NCBI GenBank assembly: GCA_004835665.1 | Contig: RBKR01000021.1 | Span: 372,001 to 436,000, forward strand | Reading direction: 5' to 3' | Length of the DNA: 64,000 nt | Source: Phoma sp. XZ068 | Lineage: Eukaryota > Ascomycota > Dothideomycetes > Pleosporales > Didymellaceae | Position numbers and translations under genes: made by a program | Shown here: piece by piece, positions 46,239 to 57,979 of the stretch | How positions within the stretch are numbered: position 1 is the stretch's first letter | How the letters are laid out: every line of letters begins with the position of its first letter | Notes under the pieces: generated by a model | The model's input: the letters and a program-made list of their open reading frames with translations, nothing else | What the model was told of the DNA's origin: nothing | Database searches by the model: none

Positions 46239-48598
46239 TTCGTTCGTTTGAGATATTCTTATTTGCTTATTTGCTCAACGAACTTATCTGCGGAAATCTA
46301 AATCCGACGCTGCCCCAGAAGGAGAAGTGCGTCGGCCGGCGAATGGGTTGTGGACGCTGTGGGCTGTTAGACATAGCTGCCTACATACAGATTGCGGGGA
46401 ACTCACGAGGATAAGAGATTCGAGAACGTCTTGGAGTCGGGGCAATGGCCCGATTGACGATTAAGTGAGGTTTGGGAAAAGTAGCTTGGTCTTGTTCGCG
46501 GGTGAGGGTTAATCTGTGATTGCGATGGAGAGGTGTTGAGGAAATGAGGGTGCCTTCTATATGTGCCCCTCGTACCTGCCTGTTATCGATAACAACAAGC
46601 TAAGTCGTCCGCGTGCTGCCGGCAGCGCCCACCGCTTCTTCCATTTGACTCCACAATCTGAGCCATTTCGTGCCGCTGCAGCCCGTCACAGTCTCCAGAA
46701 GGCCAATAGTGTCGCGAGTTTCCCCGTCTTTCTGTTCCGCGCCGCGCCCGCCATCGCTCACAATTTCAGAGCGCAGTAAACCGAACCCGCACTCGGGATG
46801 GTGAGCACGCAGCATGCCTTGGCGAGGACACGACACCACGCCAAAGGACGGAAGACGAGATACGGCGGTCTGACAACTGTCAAGACACTGACATGACAGT
46901 GGGGCATAGTGGTTAAACTCGTGTGTACCACTCTACGCATGTCCCAACTCTTCTTACATCGTACCCCGCGTATTGCACTAGCTGCGAGAAAGGAGCGGTG
47001 GGTGTGGATGAGTGGACCGCAGTGCAAATCGCTTCACGCTCCACCAGTTCAGTTCAAGATCAACATTCCATAGCTCCAGACATGTGGACGTATTGATCAT
47101 ACCTGTTCAAACTACTGCGGCGGTCTACAACGAGCCAGCATGGTTGAACTCCTACCGCAAGTCCTGATGGTGACTCGTTCAGCACCACCACCAACGCGCA
47201 CGACACCTCATTCGTACCAGCGCGAGGCTAGAACCTCAGGCAATGGTCGCCTGCTCGACGCCGTACCGAACCGCAAGTGAAAAGATAGTGTACGAGCTTC
47301 GAGCGCAGTTTGTGAGCAATCTACTGTCAAAACCTCCTTTGCAGGGCGAGAAGTATTTCCGCAAGAGCAATGTCCGCTGTCCCCACGCCTATATGTAGCA
47401 TACATCTGGCCATCTCCATATCCGTACTCAAGCTTCTTACCCACCAGTCCGTGCGACGGACGTTGTTTCCGAAACGATGAGGTCAGGACTGTGTGGCACA
47501 CATCAAACTGTCCGAAACTCGAGGGATGCAGGAAACGTCATGAATCTTGGAGATCGTCTCAGAGCCAAGTGGATGATGCAAAACGTTTGTCAAGAAACTC
47601 TTTCTGTGTCGGCGGAACATCCATACCAATAAGCCATGTGCCCAACAACTGCGCACGAAGGATCCAGTGGCTTAATGTCCGGGTTGGCAATGGTTCTCCT
47701 GCGCAGGGACACCTGGTGAACAAAGCCGCAGCTCGGCTTGAACTGTACGGCTTGGCTTTATCGCTCGATCCGATGCTCCCAGGGACAACCTGAGCGCTGC
47801 ATCGTCTGATGGTTGCACACGATCAAGCAAAAATTTCATCATGGGCGCTTGTGACATCGTCGAGACATTTCGACGGAGATTTGTTTCATCGCGCATCTGA
47901 CAGCTTCTGTGTTGCGACTGGCTCCACGTTCAGGGACCACTTTGATTCTGCAAGCTGCCGCTCCGTGCGCGCCTAAGCTAGCTCGTCGAATCAATGGCGC
48001 TGCCCAGCAAGTCGATGAACGCCACGACTCAGGGACCGCGCGGGTTACGTGCAGGACATCAGCAAGGTCTCAAAAGTGCGCGCGTGTCTTTGGTCCTCGG
48101 AACATTCGTCTTTGATTGCTCATCCAGCCTTGTTGTGCATCACCATCTTTGTGTGGTCGGCTTGTCCGAGCCTCGTTCGATTCTCAATATCAGTCCCCTG
48201 TCCACCACCATCTTAAGAGAACATCATCCAACATTACGAGCGTCGCTGGTGGGGCTGGTCAATCTCGAAAGGGCTGGTACTTGTGCTGCGCTAGCCATTT
48301 CTCCGCTGCCGTCCTCAGATCAAGCTAAACCAGCACCATTTCCGCATTGCTTCTCCTGATTCAGCAGGACCCGCCGTGTTCGAAGATCAAACAGCCTGAA
48401 CGCAGTCAGGGATCATTTCTCGGCAGCCGCATCTGCCTTCGAGATTGTATCGTTTGCAGCTCACCCTCTATCCCATGTCAACACCATAGAAACAACGCCA
48501 AACATCACGTCGAAAGTGAAGGACCAACAGCTTCGCCTGCTAGGGCACGACCTACCGCTCCTTGTATTGGCCTTTTAGGCTTACTAGCCGCACACGAC
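46239..48598. other. 2.4 kb divergent intergenic region
   Basis: Shared upstream region of INO1 (minus) and the LIM protein (plus). Frames up to 125 codons are scattered in all phases and have no domain. Nothing but promoters and leaders can be supported. Confidence 0.5.
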
Positions 48599-50891
48599 AT
48601 GGATCGAATGAGCGGGTTGCCGATGATCAAATGCTCATCGTGTGGGATTAACATCGATATCTTGCAACTGGCCGATCATGTCTGCGCTACAGCTCCTCCC
48701 CCAGCAGCAAGTAAGTGGAACTAAGTTGGGTCACGTATACCTCACGCTCACATATCTGACTACCTCCAGGCTCAGCTACAGCTTCGCCTGCCCCAGAACC
48801 AACGTCGCCAAAGCTCGAACGTGCTACAACTTTTGGAGGCCCATCGTTCAGCACGAGGTATGAGAGTCAAGCATCCCTCTCAAGTCGCATGCCAGCACCA
48901 CCCAGAATAGATTCACAGGCAGCCAGTAAGATATCATCACGTAAATCAATACTTCTTAAAAACAACCACTCAGCAATCCAGATAAACCGTTTCGACCTCT
49001 TGAAACATCGCCGATGAGCAGCAACTATAGCGATCCACAAAGCCGTTCTCCACTTCCATCTGCACCTCCCAGGTCGCCCTACGCCCTAAATCGAAGCGCA
49101 ACAAGCCCAGTACCGCCCTCTGTTTCGCCTCCTTCGCCAGATATGTACTCCAATATGGACTCAGCGTTTCCACGATTCCCTACAAACCGAGTGGCTAGTC
49201 CTCGAGGCACACGCCAACCGGAACGTGATAGGCTCGATGCCCCTTATAACCAACGATATGCCGAACCTAGTCCCCTCTTCGCGCCCCTCAGTCCCCGTAC
49301 AAATGGAGGAGAGAACGTCTCAAAACGCATGGACAGCATTGCACCTGGTCCCTTCGACAGCCGACGACCGAGCACAACTAGTGCGCCCAGATCCCCCTCG
49401 CCGGGGCCTTCGTTTGGACACCGTAGAACAGGTACACAAGGGAGCACGCGGAGCATCGGAAGTGGATCAAAATCACGGACGTCACTGGCGTCAAGCACAT
49501 CCCGAGCTTCAGCCTACTCAAATCGCAGCGCCAGACTCCACACCCGCGTAAAATCTGGATCGACTGCGGCGATGCCTCCACCAAATCTACCAGCTGCGAT
49601 CGAGGAGAGCGAAGGCATTGACGCTTTCCTAGGACGTTTGCAGAACCAAGCTGAGCGTCCGGCGCAGTTGGGTCAAGACAGTAGGTCAAAGACATACCCG
49701 CTTCGCAAGGAAAGCCAAGAAAGGAGAGGACCACCGCCACGACCACGGAGACCTTCCGAGAAAGATTTACCTCCGGCAAATATTGCTGAATACAAGACGT
49801 CGGATTTTGCACCTCGATCAAACAATATGTTCCCCTCACGCAACCCTAGTCGAACAGAATCGGACGCAGACTCGCGGAGACCCCCTGGGCTTTCGCGGTC
49901 ATTGCAGCCACCACCACCAGTCACAACCACCTACAACGGCCCTACACCATCTGTTCCCCTCCATACGCCATCCGACTCCGGTCTGTCGGATGATTCATAT
50001 GCTAGTTACACCACACGCAGCGTTGCGAGCTCTCGATCAAGCCCTCCGAGCTCGGAGGCCGGACACTCGCGTGATGTCTCCAAAGTCAGCCGTTCGGACT
50101 ATCTTGCGGACGAAACATTTCAGAGAACTGCAAGCCCTGATTCGTACGCCGACTCGAGGCCTCCTCCCGCTCAAACACAAGGCCGACGGGCGCCAGCAAG
50201 CTATACACGTCCAAACCAGTCTGAGCCAATTCCACAAATCTTATCACCAGGGTTTCCAAGCCCGAGTGCACCAGAGTCCCCGATGGACCCTGCCATTCAG
50301 CTAGGTGCATCATTTGAGAGGCGCCCCAAAGCTCAACCTTCGCCACGCGATCCTGCCTTGAATTTTGCTCAGAGCCCTCCAACACGCAAACCAGAATTTG
50401 GATCACGGCAGGCAGAGGTACGCAGGCCAGGAACCGCAAGCAAAGGCAACTGTCGTGGTTGTTCTGAGCCCATAGTTGGCAAGTCTGTCAAAGATTCTTC
50501 GGGTCGCCTGACCGGACGCTACCACAGGTCTTGTTTCGTGTGCCGCACATGTGGCGACGGCTTCCCAACTTCGGAATTCTACGTCTTCGAAAACGCCCCA
50601 TACTGTGAGCATCACTACCACAAGCTCAACAAATCACTTTGCAATTCCTGTAATCGCGGTATCGAAGGTCAATACCTAGAGACCGACGCACGCGAGAAAT
50701 TCCATCCTAGATGCTTCACATGTTCCACGTGTAGAATCCCGCTGAGCGCCGACTATTACGAGGTCGGTGGACAAAAGCTTTGCGAACGACACGGCCAACG
50801 AGCTGCAGCTCCCCGCCAAAACTATCTTGGACCTGGCGACTACCGCCCTCGAAACGTACAGAAGCGTCGAACAAGACTCATGATGATGTGA
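48599..50891 (+). CDS. pxl1: Paxillin-like LIM-domain protein
   Basis: Three exons: 48599-48710, 48770-48925 and 48982-50891, total 725 aa. The third exon uses the acceptor ATCCAG, which gives SQAANKPFRPLETSPM in frame; the nearer CTCAG would shift the frame. A short C-x2-C...H-x2-C motif (CSSCGINIDILQLADHVC) is at residues 12-29. Some 440 residues of Ser/Pro-rich disordered sequence follow. Two tandem LIM zinc fingers are at the C-terminus (about 575-700: CRGCSEPIVG, YHRSCFVCRTCG, APYCEHHYH, CNSCNRGIEG, FHPRCFTCSTC, LCERHG). Fungal proteins of this layout act at the actomyosin ring and growth sites like S. pombe Pxl1; that role is inferred from architecture. Confidence 0.88.
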
Positions 50892-52156
50892 GCGAACTCC
50901 AAGCCCCCAACATCAAAATCCCCTTTAATGTTCCACCATCCATCTCCTTTGTTGTAATGTAAGCGTTCTGTTTCGCTGTGTTGTTATGAGCATGTTCTTT
51001 GGACTACTTCCACCCTGATACCCGGCTAGTCCGCCTCTGTTCTTAGCACTTTGCAACCTTCTTCCCACTACACTGGGCCATCGTTGCGCTTTTGTATGCG
51101 TTTTGTTACTTAGAGCTTCGTTGTTTGGCCTCCTCTTTTGGCATTCCAAGAGAGGAAGTATCTGGTTATACCCCGTCTCGATGACCACGAAGCGCTTCAT
51201 TACAGTCTTCTGTCTACATTTTTAACTCAATGAGTTCCGACCTGATGTCTGAACAACCTTGTAACAACACAACTATACCTAATACCAAACCTCTTGTTGA
51301 AGTCGCTCAACAATACATCATGATCATTACTCACTTTTGCGTTACCATTATTCCTCGCGTTACAATTCTATACCTCAAGAAGGTTGTGCAATACGTTGTG
51401 CTTTGCTTCGTATGTTGACGTCGGCCTGACCGCTTCGTTAATGATCTTGTTCAGCACGCCGGGCCGCAGATATCTTCAACGGAACAAGGACACATCGCAG
51501 ACTCCGGGAACATTGGTTCATTGCATTCGTTTGCCAACCACACTCGCATTGATGCTAGTGGCAGCGTTCTCGCAGTGCACATTGAAAAGTATGGTTGCGC
51601 CTCCCGGAAGCAAGCAATATACCGCTTGTTCTCACTGTCTCCTCTCCCATATGACAAGCGTCCTCCGCTATTCACATGCCGTGAACCTTGCTAACATTGA
51701 AGCGTATGGTGTATATATACAGTCAGTATATTCGTCGATGGCAGAAGTTCTACACCAACAGCACTTCTTAGAGTGATCGACGATATACACACTTCATTTT
51801 ACACTTAGACATAGATTTCAACAATTACAGGGGTTTTCCGAACATGACTGCTTTTTCGTGTATCACTAACAAACTTGATCGCCGAGATTCGCCATGTTCC
51901 CCCAGACCAGCTCAGGACCAAGGCCCGTATACCCCTCCATCGCCACCTAATAAGTACTGCCCTCAATGACCATTCTACAACGCTCACGTGATGACAGGGC
52001 CTCCCAGCCCTCCTCCTACTCCGCCTTCGGGGTGGGGGTCTTAGTCGCTTGTGTATGAAATGATTAGCTAGGGACGTGAAGGAGTGAAGATTTGGTCAAG
52101 GACATTTGTGGCGTGTGAAGGAGTAACAATTATGGTCATGAGTTGATGACAATGTA
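50892..52156. other. Intergenic region
   Basis: 3' UTR of the LIM gene, then AT-richer sequence. At 51844-52042 two short Pro-rich frames occur (ending near GPPSPPPTPPSGWGS) but do not splice together in phase. Nothing is called. Confidence 0.45.
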
Positions 52157-52470
52157 ATGATGCCACCTAACCAAGACCTTCTTGAAAATTACGCCCGAAA
52201 GCTAGCATTGCGCGACTTTCCTATCAAGATCATCTCGAAGATGTATGGGGCAAGTGACAGAATATGAAGAAATGCAACGGCACGCCCATGGGCTATCATA
52301 TTACAGAGGTTACGAGGGAACTTCTACGACTAGTAAAAAGATTCATGGGGCAGAAAAGTGTACATTATTTCGATGTCATCTCACGGTGGACAGATGTGCG
52401 GCAAGAGTATGCGTCAAAAGCAATGTTCTGGGATAGGAGAGAGCTTTCGAGTCAAATACGTGAGTTTTAA
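52157..52470 (+). CDS. Possible small novel gene, two or three exons
   Basis: Exon 1 52157-52253 and exon 2 52307-52470 join in frame (donor GTGACA, acceptor TTACAG, intron 53 nt). The product of about 86 aa starts MMPPNQDLLENYARKLAL and continues FPIKIISKMYGAKVTRELL, KRFMGQKSVHYFDVISRW and FWDRRELSSQIREF. It is strongly helical and charged, unlike the random frames around it. A second candidate intron (52460-52498, GTGAGT, a CTAAC branch site and CAACAG, but only 39 nt) would give an alternative end at 52521. No family is recognised. It is convergent with the RTA1-like gene, 127 bp away. Chance assembly or a decayed gene remain possible. Confidence 0.33.
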
Positions 52471-52597
52471 GTATTTTGAGCACAAACTAACGCAACAGTA
52501 TATGATGTGTGTATATGCTGACATGGAACGATACCACTCACAAACATTCGTCAAAAGTGAACAGCTAAGATAAAACCTCGACTGAGCGTCCCTGGCT

Positions 52598-53557
52598 TCA
52601 TTGACTGTTGACAACCCCCATCTCCTCATTACTGGACTCGCTCACTTTCCTCATCATACCCGTACTCGTATCCTTCGACCACCATACGAACAACAACGAC
52701 AGCACCGCAAACATGGGCACTCCATCGAAAGCGTACAGCGTCCACTCATGCGCAATTAGATAGGCTGCATTGCCCATTGTGTACTCGATTAGTCTGAAAA
52801 CACAGCGGAAAAGTATGAGAGCACTAAGCGTGTACAAGATGTGAAGCATCTTCTTCCATGCATCATTGTCTGCGTGCTGTCTGGTTCTTGAAGTACGCCT
52901 CATGCAGATGTGGAAGTCGATAGCGGCGATCAGAAATACGACAAAGGTGGCGACTTGCAATGCCAGACCAGCGATGACAACTTTCTCTCCTGCCAGTGCA
53001 AGGGAGAGCTTCATTGTGCCCATCAAACTTGCACCTACGTGGCGTCAGCTCATCGTTCCATTCAAGCCCCCTGTTGATGGCACTGACCAAGGCCCTGGAC
53101 GATCAGTGTCGAGATGTCTGCCGCGACGAAGATACGCGTGTACCACCTCGGACTTATCCTGGAGACAGACGATGCATCAGCACGACGGATAGTCCGGCCG
53201 AGCATCATGTATACCGTTGCAGCGAAGAACAGAGGGCCGATGAGAAGAAGTGTGCCTTGGATGATGAAAGGTGCCCATGCAGCGTTGTCGTAGTGACTTC
53301 CTATGCGCGCAGCGAACCCTGCAATCTCGCCTGGCAGCATATCAGCTCCACACTGGAGTCTATGTCGGGGCATGGGTCTTACATAGCCCACCAAGAATCA
53401 CGTAGATGGTGCTTGTCTTGCGGTGCCGCAGGTAGTTGTATACATGGAGGAGTGTCAGAACGGAGAATAGGGCCAGAAAAACGATGGCAAGTGCTAGGGA
53501 AGGCGTGTAGCGGTACATCTTCCAGTCGAAGGAGGGAGATGAAGGGGGGTTCGCCAT
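52598..53557 (-). CDS. RTA1-like seven-helix membrane protein
   Basis: Three exons (53557-53383, 53330-53088, 53034-52598) give 284 aa. Splicing restores ILGGLCEIAGFAARIGSHYDN and LIVQGLGASLMGTMKLSLA, both typical of the RTA1/lipid-translocating exporter family. Seven hydrophobic segments can be counted, starting with LALAIVFLALFSVLTLL near 22-38. The loop after helix 4 has the family feature RISPRWYTRIFVAADISTL, and HEWTLYAFDGVPMF before the last helix is also characteristic. These fungal plasma-membrane proteins are linked to lipid or sterol stress and drug resistance; the transported or sensed molecule is not settled. The C-terminal tail is short and polar (KVSESSNEEMG). Confidence 0.92.
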
Positions 53558-54619
53558 GGTGGTGAACTTGGGAGGGAGGTAAGATGAATGTGTAGAAGCT
53601 GGGTTTGTGAATATATCATGCAACACATTAAAGACTTTAAGGAGGATCAGACGAAAACAGAGTCAAGGTACTGTTGCGATTAGGATTATGCTGCGTAGAC
53701 GTGAAGCATCGCTCCCTCTATATACATGTATGATAGCTCTACGCTAAGAGTTGCTCTTGCGAATGCGAAATGCTTTAATGAAGTCATATTGAAGACTTGT
53801 CTTTCGCACTCGCTTGTGGTGGCTGTGCGAGAGGCACTCATGCTGGTTGTGTGTTTGAGCTCTTCGCATAGAAGCGCAGGGCTGACATCTTTCGACACTA
53901 AGTTCGCATTCGCAGCATTGGCCAATAAGACAAGCGCACTAGGCCTAGTTTGAGCTGTTATGGTGAGGTCACCATGGCGCTTTGTCGATGGTAGGTGGTA
54001 GTCGAGGTACTCCGATCTCAGTGTTCAGCCTCGTTCTTTCATATAGAGCAGATGCTAAATCTCGCACTTAATCGTCATGAGGATTCTCAGGATTGTTGCT
54101 GAGTGATGAAACGTGACTACTCATCTCCAGCGGGCCAGCAATCAGCTGCAATCATGTATGCCAGAGTATGGAAGCGCTTGAATTTCTGCACTGTCTCAAT
54201 TGCACCGTGTGAGTTCTGCTACCAAGCTTCATAGCCATGTATTGGTAGTCAGACATACAACTTACAATCCCCACAATGCACGGGCCAGGTGGCTCTTGTC
54301 GATGTAGAAGCGTGGCCCGTGGTAATGAGGGTTATCAGCAAGTGGGAGGCTGACAGATATGACCTTCACGAAGCTTCTTCACCTCAAGCCAGCGTGGCCT
54401 CAGTTAGAGTGGAGGCGCAAAGGTGCGATGTAGGCCAGGCCAGGGGTCGTCTCTCCGCAATTAGCGAGCCGGATGCTTGGCGCGGTTTCTCGAACACGTT
54501 GCTAGAAAGAGCTCACTGGACCCCCTCTCCATCACCCATCTCGAGCGTCGCCCACGACCCCTTCTTCTTCACTTCCTTTTGTCTGTTTTCGCTTCTCTTG
54601 GGCCTCAAGACTCGCAATC
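53558..54619. other. Divergent intergenic region upstream of SEC61
   Basis: About 1.06 kb between the RTA1-like gene (minus) and SEC61 (plus). The last 90 bases are pyrimidine-rich (CCCTCTCC, CTTCTTCTTCAC), as in leaders of highly expressed fungal genes. No further gene. Confidence 0.5.
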
Positions 54620-56201
54620 ATGAGCGGCCGTAAGTGCTGAGCCCGCAATTGCTGGTCGCGCGCGGTGCACGCAGCTATGCGCACGACCTGGCCACGACCG
54701 AGATCCATTGAGCCACAGCTAACACGCGCGCAGTCCGGTTCCTCGATCTCGTCAAACCCTTCGTCCCTCTCGTCCCCGAGATCCAGCTCCCCGAGAGCAA
54801 GGTACCGTTCAACAACCGCCTGGTATGGACCGGTCTCACGCTGCTGGTCTTCCTGGTCATGAGCCAAATGCCGCTGTACGGCATTGTCTCCTCTGACACC
54901 TCCGACCCGCTCTACTGGCTGCGTATGATGATGGCCAGTAACAGGGGAACGCTGATGGAGCTGGGTATCACCCCCATCATCTCCTCCGGCATGGTCTTCC
55001 AGCTCCTCGCTGGCACCCACCTCATCGATGTCAACCTCGACCTCAAGTCCGACCGTGAGCTCTACCAGACCGCCCAAAAGCTCCTCGCTATCCTCCTGTC
55101 CTTCGGCCAGGCTGTTGTCTACGTCATCTCCGGTCTCTACGGCCAGCCCTCTGACCTCGGTGCCGGTATCTGCGTTCTCCTCGTTCTCCAGCTCATGATC
55201 GCTGGTCTGATTGTCATTCTCCTCGATGAGCTGCTGCAAAAGGGCTACGGTCTTGGCAGCGGTATCTCGCTCTTCATTGCGACCAACATCTGCGAGTCGA
55301 TCATGTGGAAGGCTTTCTCGCCCACGACCATCAACACTGGCCGTGGTCCCGAGTTCGAGGGTGCCATCATCGCCCTTGTCCACCTGCTCTTCACCTGGCC
55401 TAACAAGACCGTCGCTCTCCGCGAGGCTTTCTACCGCCAGAACCTGCCCAACGTCATGAACCTGATCTCGACCGTCATCGTCTTTGGCGCCGTCATCTAC
55501 CTCCAGGGTTTCCGTGTTGAGATTCCTGTCAAGTCTGCTCGCCAGCGTGGTGTCCGCGGCTCGTACCCTGTCCGCTTGTTCTACACCTCCAACATGCCTA
55601 TCATGCTTCAGTCGGCTCTGTCCTCCAACGTCTTCTTGATCAGCCAGATGCTGTACAGCCGCTTCTCCGACAACCTCCTCGTCCAGCTCCTCGGTGTCTG
55701 GGAGCCCAAGGAGGGCTCTGCTCAGCTTTTCGCTACCTCTGGTATCGCCTACTACATGTAAGTTTCTGCTCAATCCTGCGAAAAACAAGTGCTAATGAGT
55801 CCAGGTCTCCTCCTCTCAGCATCACTGAGGCGCTCTCTGACCCTCTCAAGACCGCTGTCTTCATCGTCTACATGCTCGTCGCTTGCGCCGTCTTCTCCAA
55901 GACCTGGATCGAGGTCTCTGGCTCGTCCCCTCGCGATGTCGCCAAGCAGCTCAAGGAGCAGGGTCTCGTTATGGCCGGTCACCGTGAGGAGTCCATGTAC
56001 AAGGAGCTCAAGCGCGTCATCCCCACTGCTGCCGCTTTCGGTGGTGCCTGCATTGGTGCTCTCTCCGTTGGTAGCGACCTTCTCGGCGCTCTTGGTAGCG
56101 GAACTGGTATCCTCCTTGCTGTCACTATCATCTACGGCTACTTCGAGATTGCCGCCAAGGAGGGTGACATGTCTGGCCTTAAGGGTATGGTCATGGGCTA
56201 A
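54620..56201 (+). CDS. sec61: Protein transport protein Sec61 alpha subunit
   Basis: Exon 1 has only 10 nt (54620-54629, MSG plus one base). It is followed by 54734-55757 and 55805-56201; total 476 aa. Sec61 alpha is the ten-helix channel of the ER translocon through which secretory and membrane proteins pass. Family blocks are obvious: RFLDLVKPFVPL at the N-terminus, the plug and lateral-gate region RGTLMELGITPIISSGMV, QLMIAGLIVILLDELLQKGYGLGSGISLFIATNICE, YPVRLFYTSNMPIMLQSAL with conserved ER-lumenal loops, and the C-terminal helices up to AAKEGDMSGLKGMVMG. Third codon positions are almost all C or G, implying high expression. The tiny first exon is conserved in fungal SEC61 genes as far as I recall. 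Confidence 0.98.
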
Positions 56202-56468
56202 ATGCTCTCGCAATGAGCGCAATAGCCGGTTAAGGATGATTTAGGGATTCTTATTTTGTATTGGATTAAGAGAAGAGCGGGTTGCATCTAGATGCCAAAC
56301 AGCATGTGTACACTATAAACGTCACGACCCAAAAGCAAGCATCGTATGAGTTCTGCTTGGTCTTTGAAGCTCAAAAGTCTTGATGTCTGATAGAGTAATG
56401 TACTATTGAAAAGACCACATTTCTTCTCGCTCGCTAGCACTCATCTTAACTGTTACAGTTCCCACGTC

Positions 56469-57326
56469 CTACTTCTTTGCAATGACAACCCACTGACTAG
56501 CCTTCATCCTCACCTCGTCTCCCTCCATCACCGTCCCAGGCTGCACCAACAACAGCTCCACCAGCTTGTCTACAGCTTGGTCCCACGTCTCCTCATCTCC
56601 ATCGAACCACCCGGCAATGCCCCCCAAATATGACCAGCTCTTCTCCGCCCACTCCCTCAATCCACTCCGCTTCACCACCGCCCACGCATCGCTCCTTTCA
56701 ATTCGTATATCTTCCTGCTTGAACCCTGCTTCCCGCATCACATTTTGGATATGCTGACCATCATGCCACGCTACTACGGGCGTGGGGAAAGGCTTGCCCG
56801 GTCGAATAGTCTCGTGCACAGCTTTCACAGGGAAGAGCCAAGTCACATGCGCCCAGCAGTTTACCACGGCAATTCCGCCAGGCTGAAGGGTACGGTAGAT
56901 TTCACGTGTGCCGTCAAGGCCGGCACTAGAAGTGAAGAAGATAGCGATGTTTGTGAAGGAGTGGGTGAATGTATTGTCCTTGAAGTCCAATGCTTCACTC
57001 TTTTGGTTGGTGACAGATATGGGCCAGCTATGCTCCTTCACTGAAGACTGCAGAGCGGAGAGGAAGGGCGGGTCGATGTCTGTTGCGTGGATTTGCACGG
57101 ATGGTGGGAGGGTTTGGGATGAGACGATGAGGCGGCTTACGGTGCCGGAGCCACATGCGTTGTCGTGGATGATTGAGCCATCTTGGATGGGTGGAATGAG
57201 TGAGAGATTGTGCTCTGCGAATTGGGCGGTTACGAGACCGCCTGTTGTTTCGTAGGTTGTCACTTTCTGGGCGCCTGATAGGAGAGCTTGAGCCTGTGGT
57301 GGCGGGTTGACTGTGGAGATGTTCAT
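56469..57326 (-). CDS. SAM-dependent class I methyltransferase
   Basis: I choose the ATG at 57326 (MNISTVNPPPQ); the frame is open to 57368. The product is 285 aa. SAM-binding motif I reads IIHDNACGSGTVSRL near residue 50, the acidic end of strand 2 is IHATDIDPPFL, motif II is around TFTHSFTNIAIFF, and motif III is TLQPGGIAVVNCWA. This is the layout of UbiE-like small-molecule methyltransferases common in fungal secondary metabolism. The C-terminal helical part (GGIAGWFDGDEETWDQAV) may shape the substrate pocket. Substrate unknown. It is intronless, convergent with SEC61 and divergent from the Zn2Cys6 regulator. Confidence 0.85.
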   Translation of the reverse strand: MNISTVNPPPQAQALLSGAQKVTTYETTGGLVTAQFAEHNLSLIPPIQDGSIIHDNACGSGTVSRLIVSSQTLPPSVQIHATDIDPPFLSALQSSVKEHSWPISVTNQKSEALDFKDNTFTHSFTNIAIFFTSSAGLDGTREIYRTLQPGGIAVVNCWAHVTWLFPVKAVHETIRPGKPFPTPVVAWHDGQHIQNVMREAGFKQEDIRIERSDAWAVVKRSGLREWAEKSWSYLGGIAGWFDGDEETWDQAVDKLVELLLVQPGTVMEGDEVRMKASQWVVIAKK

Positions 57327-57979
57327 CGTGGCTGTGTTTGGCAGAGTAACGAGAAGATGAAAAGGCAATCAGACCGAGAGCATGAGATTGTTTGACGATG
57401 AAGATCTCGATAGTAAATGCTCAAGCCTTATATACTGAGCATGCTGGACGTCGTGGAGACGTGGAACATGGCATAGTGCTTATGCCATGCTGCAGATACA
57501 GGCTGCGTTAGACCACATCTAGAGAATGGATTTCACAATACTCGGACTTACTTGAGCCGTGCGAGACGTTGCTCTCAGCTCAGAAATCTGACATGTTGTT
57601 CGAAGTGGGCAAGGTTTGTCGGAGCCGAATGGGACTTGTGCAGAGATGGGGTTCTCGTCCCCCTCCTCGGCTCCGGTGACCGGATCCGGGTCACAAGGCG
57701 TCCTCTGTTCGAGGCGAAAACGCAGCTCAGCCCACGCTGAGGTTCACAGACACATCATCCGCAGTAGTCGATAAAAACTGTCTATGTTCGTTATCAACAT
57801 TATCCTTCCAAGTTCGATACTAATGCTGAAGCCTCGGACTGAGTCCATGACGTAGGTGATTGGTCACGTCGTGATGCTGCTCGGAACCGCATCGGACGCC
57901 TAAACGGTGCTGTGCACCTTCACCGACATGCCACAACGCCTGGAGGCAAAGATCGCGGTCTACTCATGTTCAATTCAAG
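57327..57979. promoter_or_regulatory. Shared promoter of the methyltransferase and Zn2Cys6 regulator
   Basis: 653 bp between divergent starts. A CGG-type half-site cluster occurs around 57660-57690 (CTCGGCTCCGG, CCGGATCCGG), the kind of element Zn2Cys6 proteins bind, so autoregulation or control of the methyltransferase is conceivable. A TATATA-like sequence lies near 57428-57433. Confidence 0.4.

Noticed and set aside
51844..52042. Two short Pro-rich frames that might be a small peptide gene
   Set aside because: The only good donor and acceptor (GTACTG, TGACAG) join them out of phase with the Pro-rich second frame.
52243..52270. Bacterial-style overlapping stop-start (ATGA) between two short frames
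   Set aside because: In this eukaryotic context the frames are better joined by a GT-AG intron; the overlap is coincidental.
54532..55788. 418-codon open frame antisense to SEC61
   Set aside because: It mirrors the strongly biased codons of SEC61 (C/G third positions give few stops on the other strand) and has low-complexity acidic composition without a domain.
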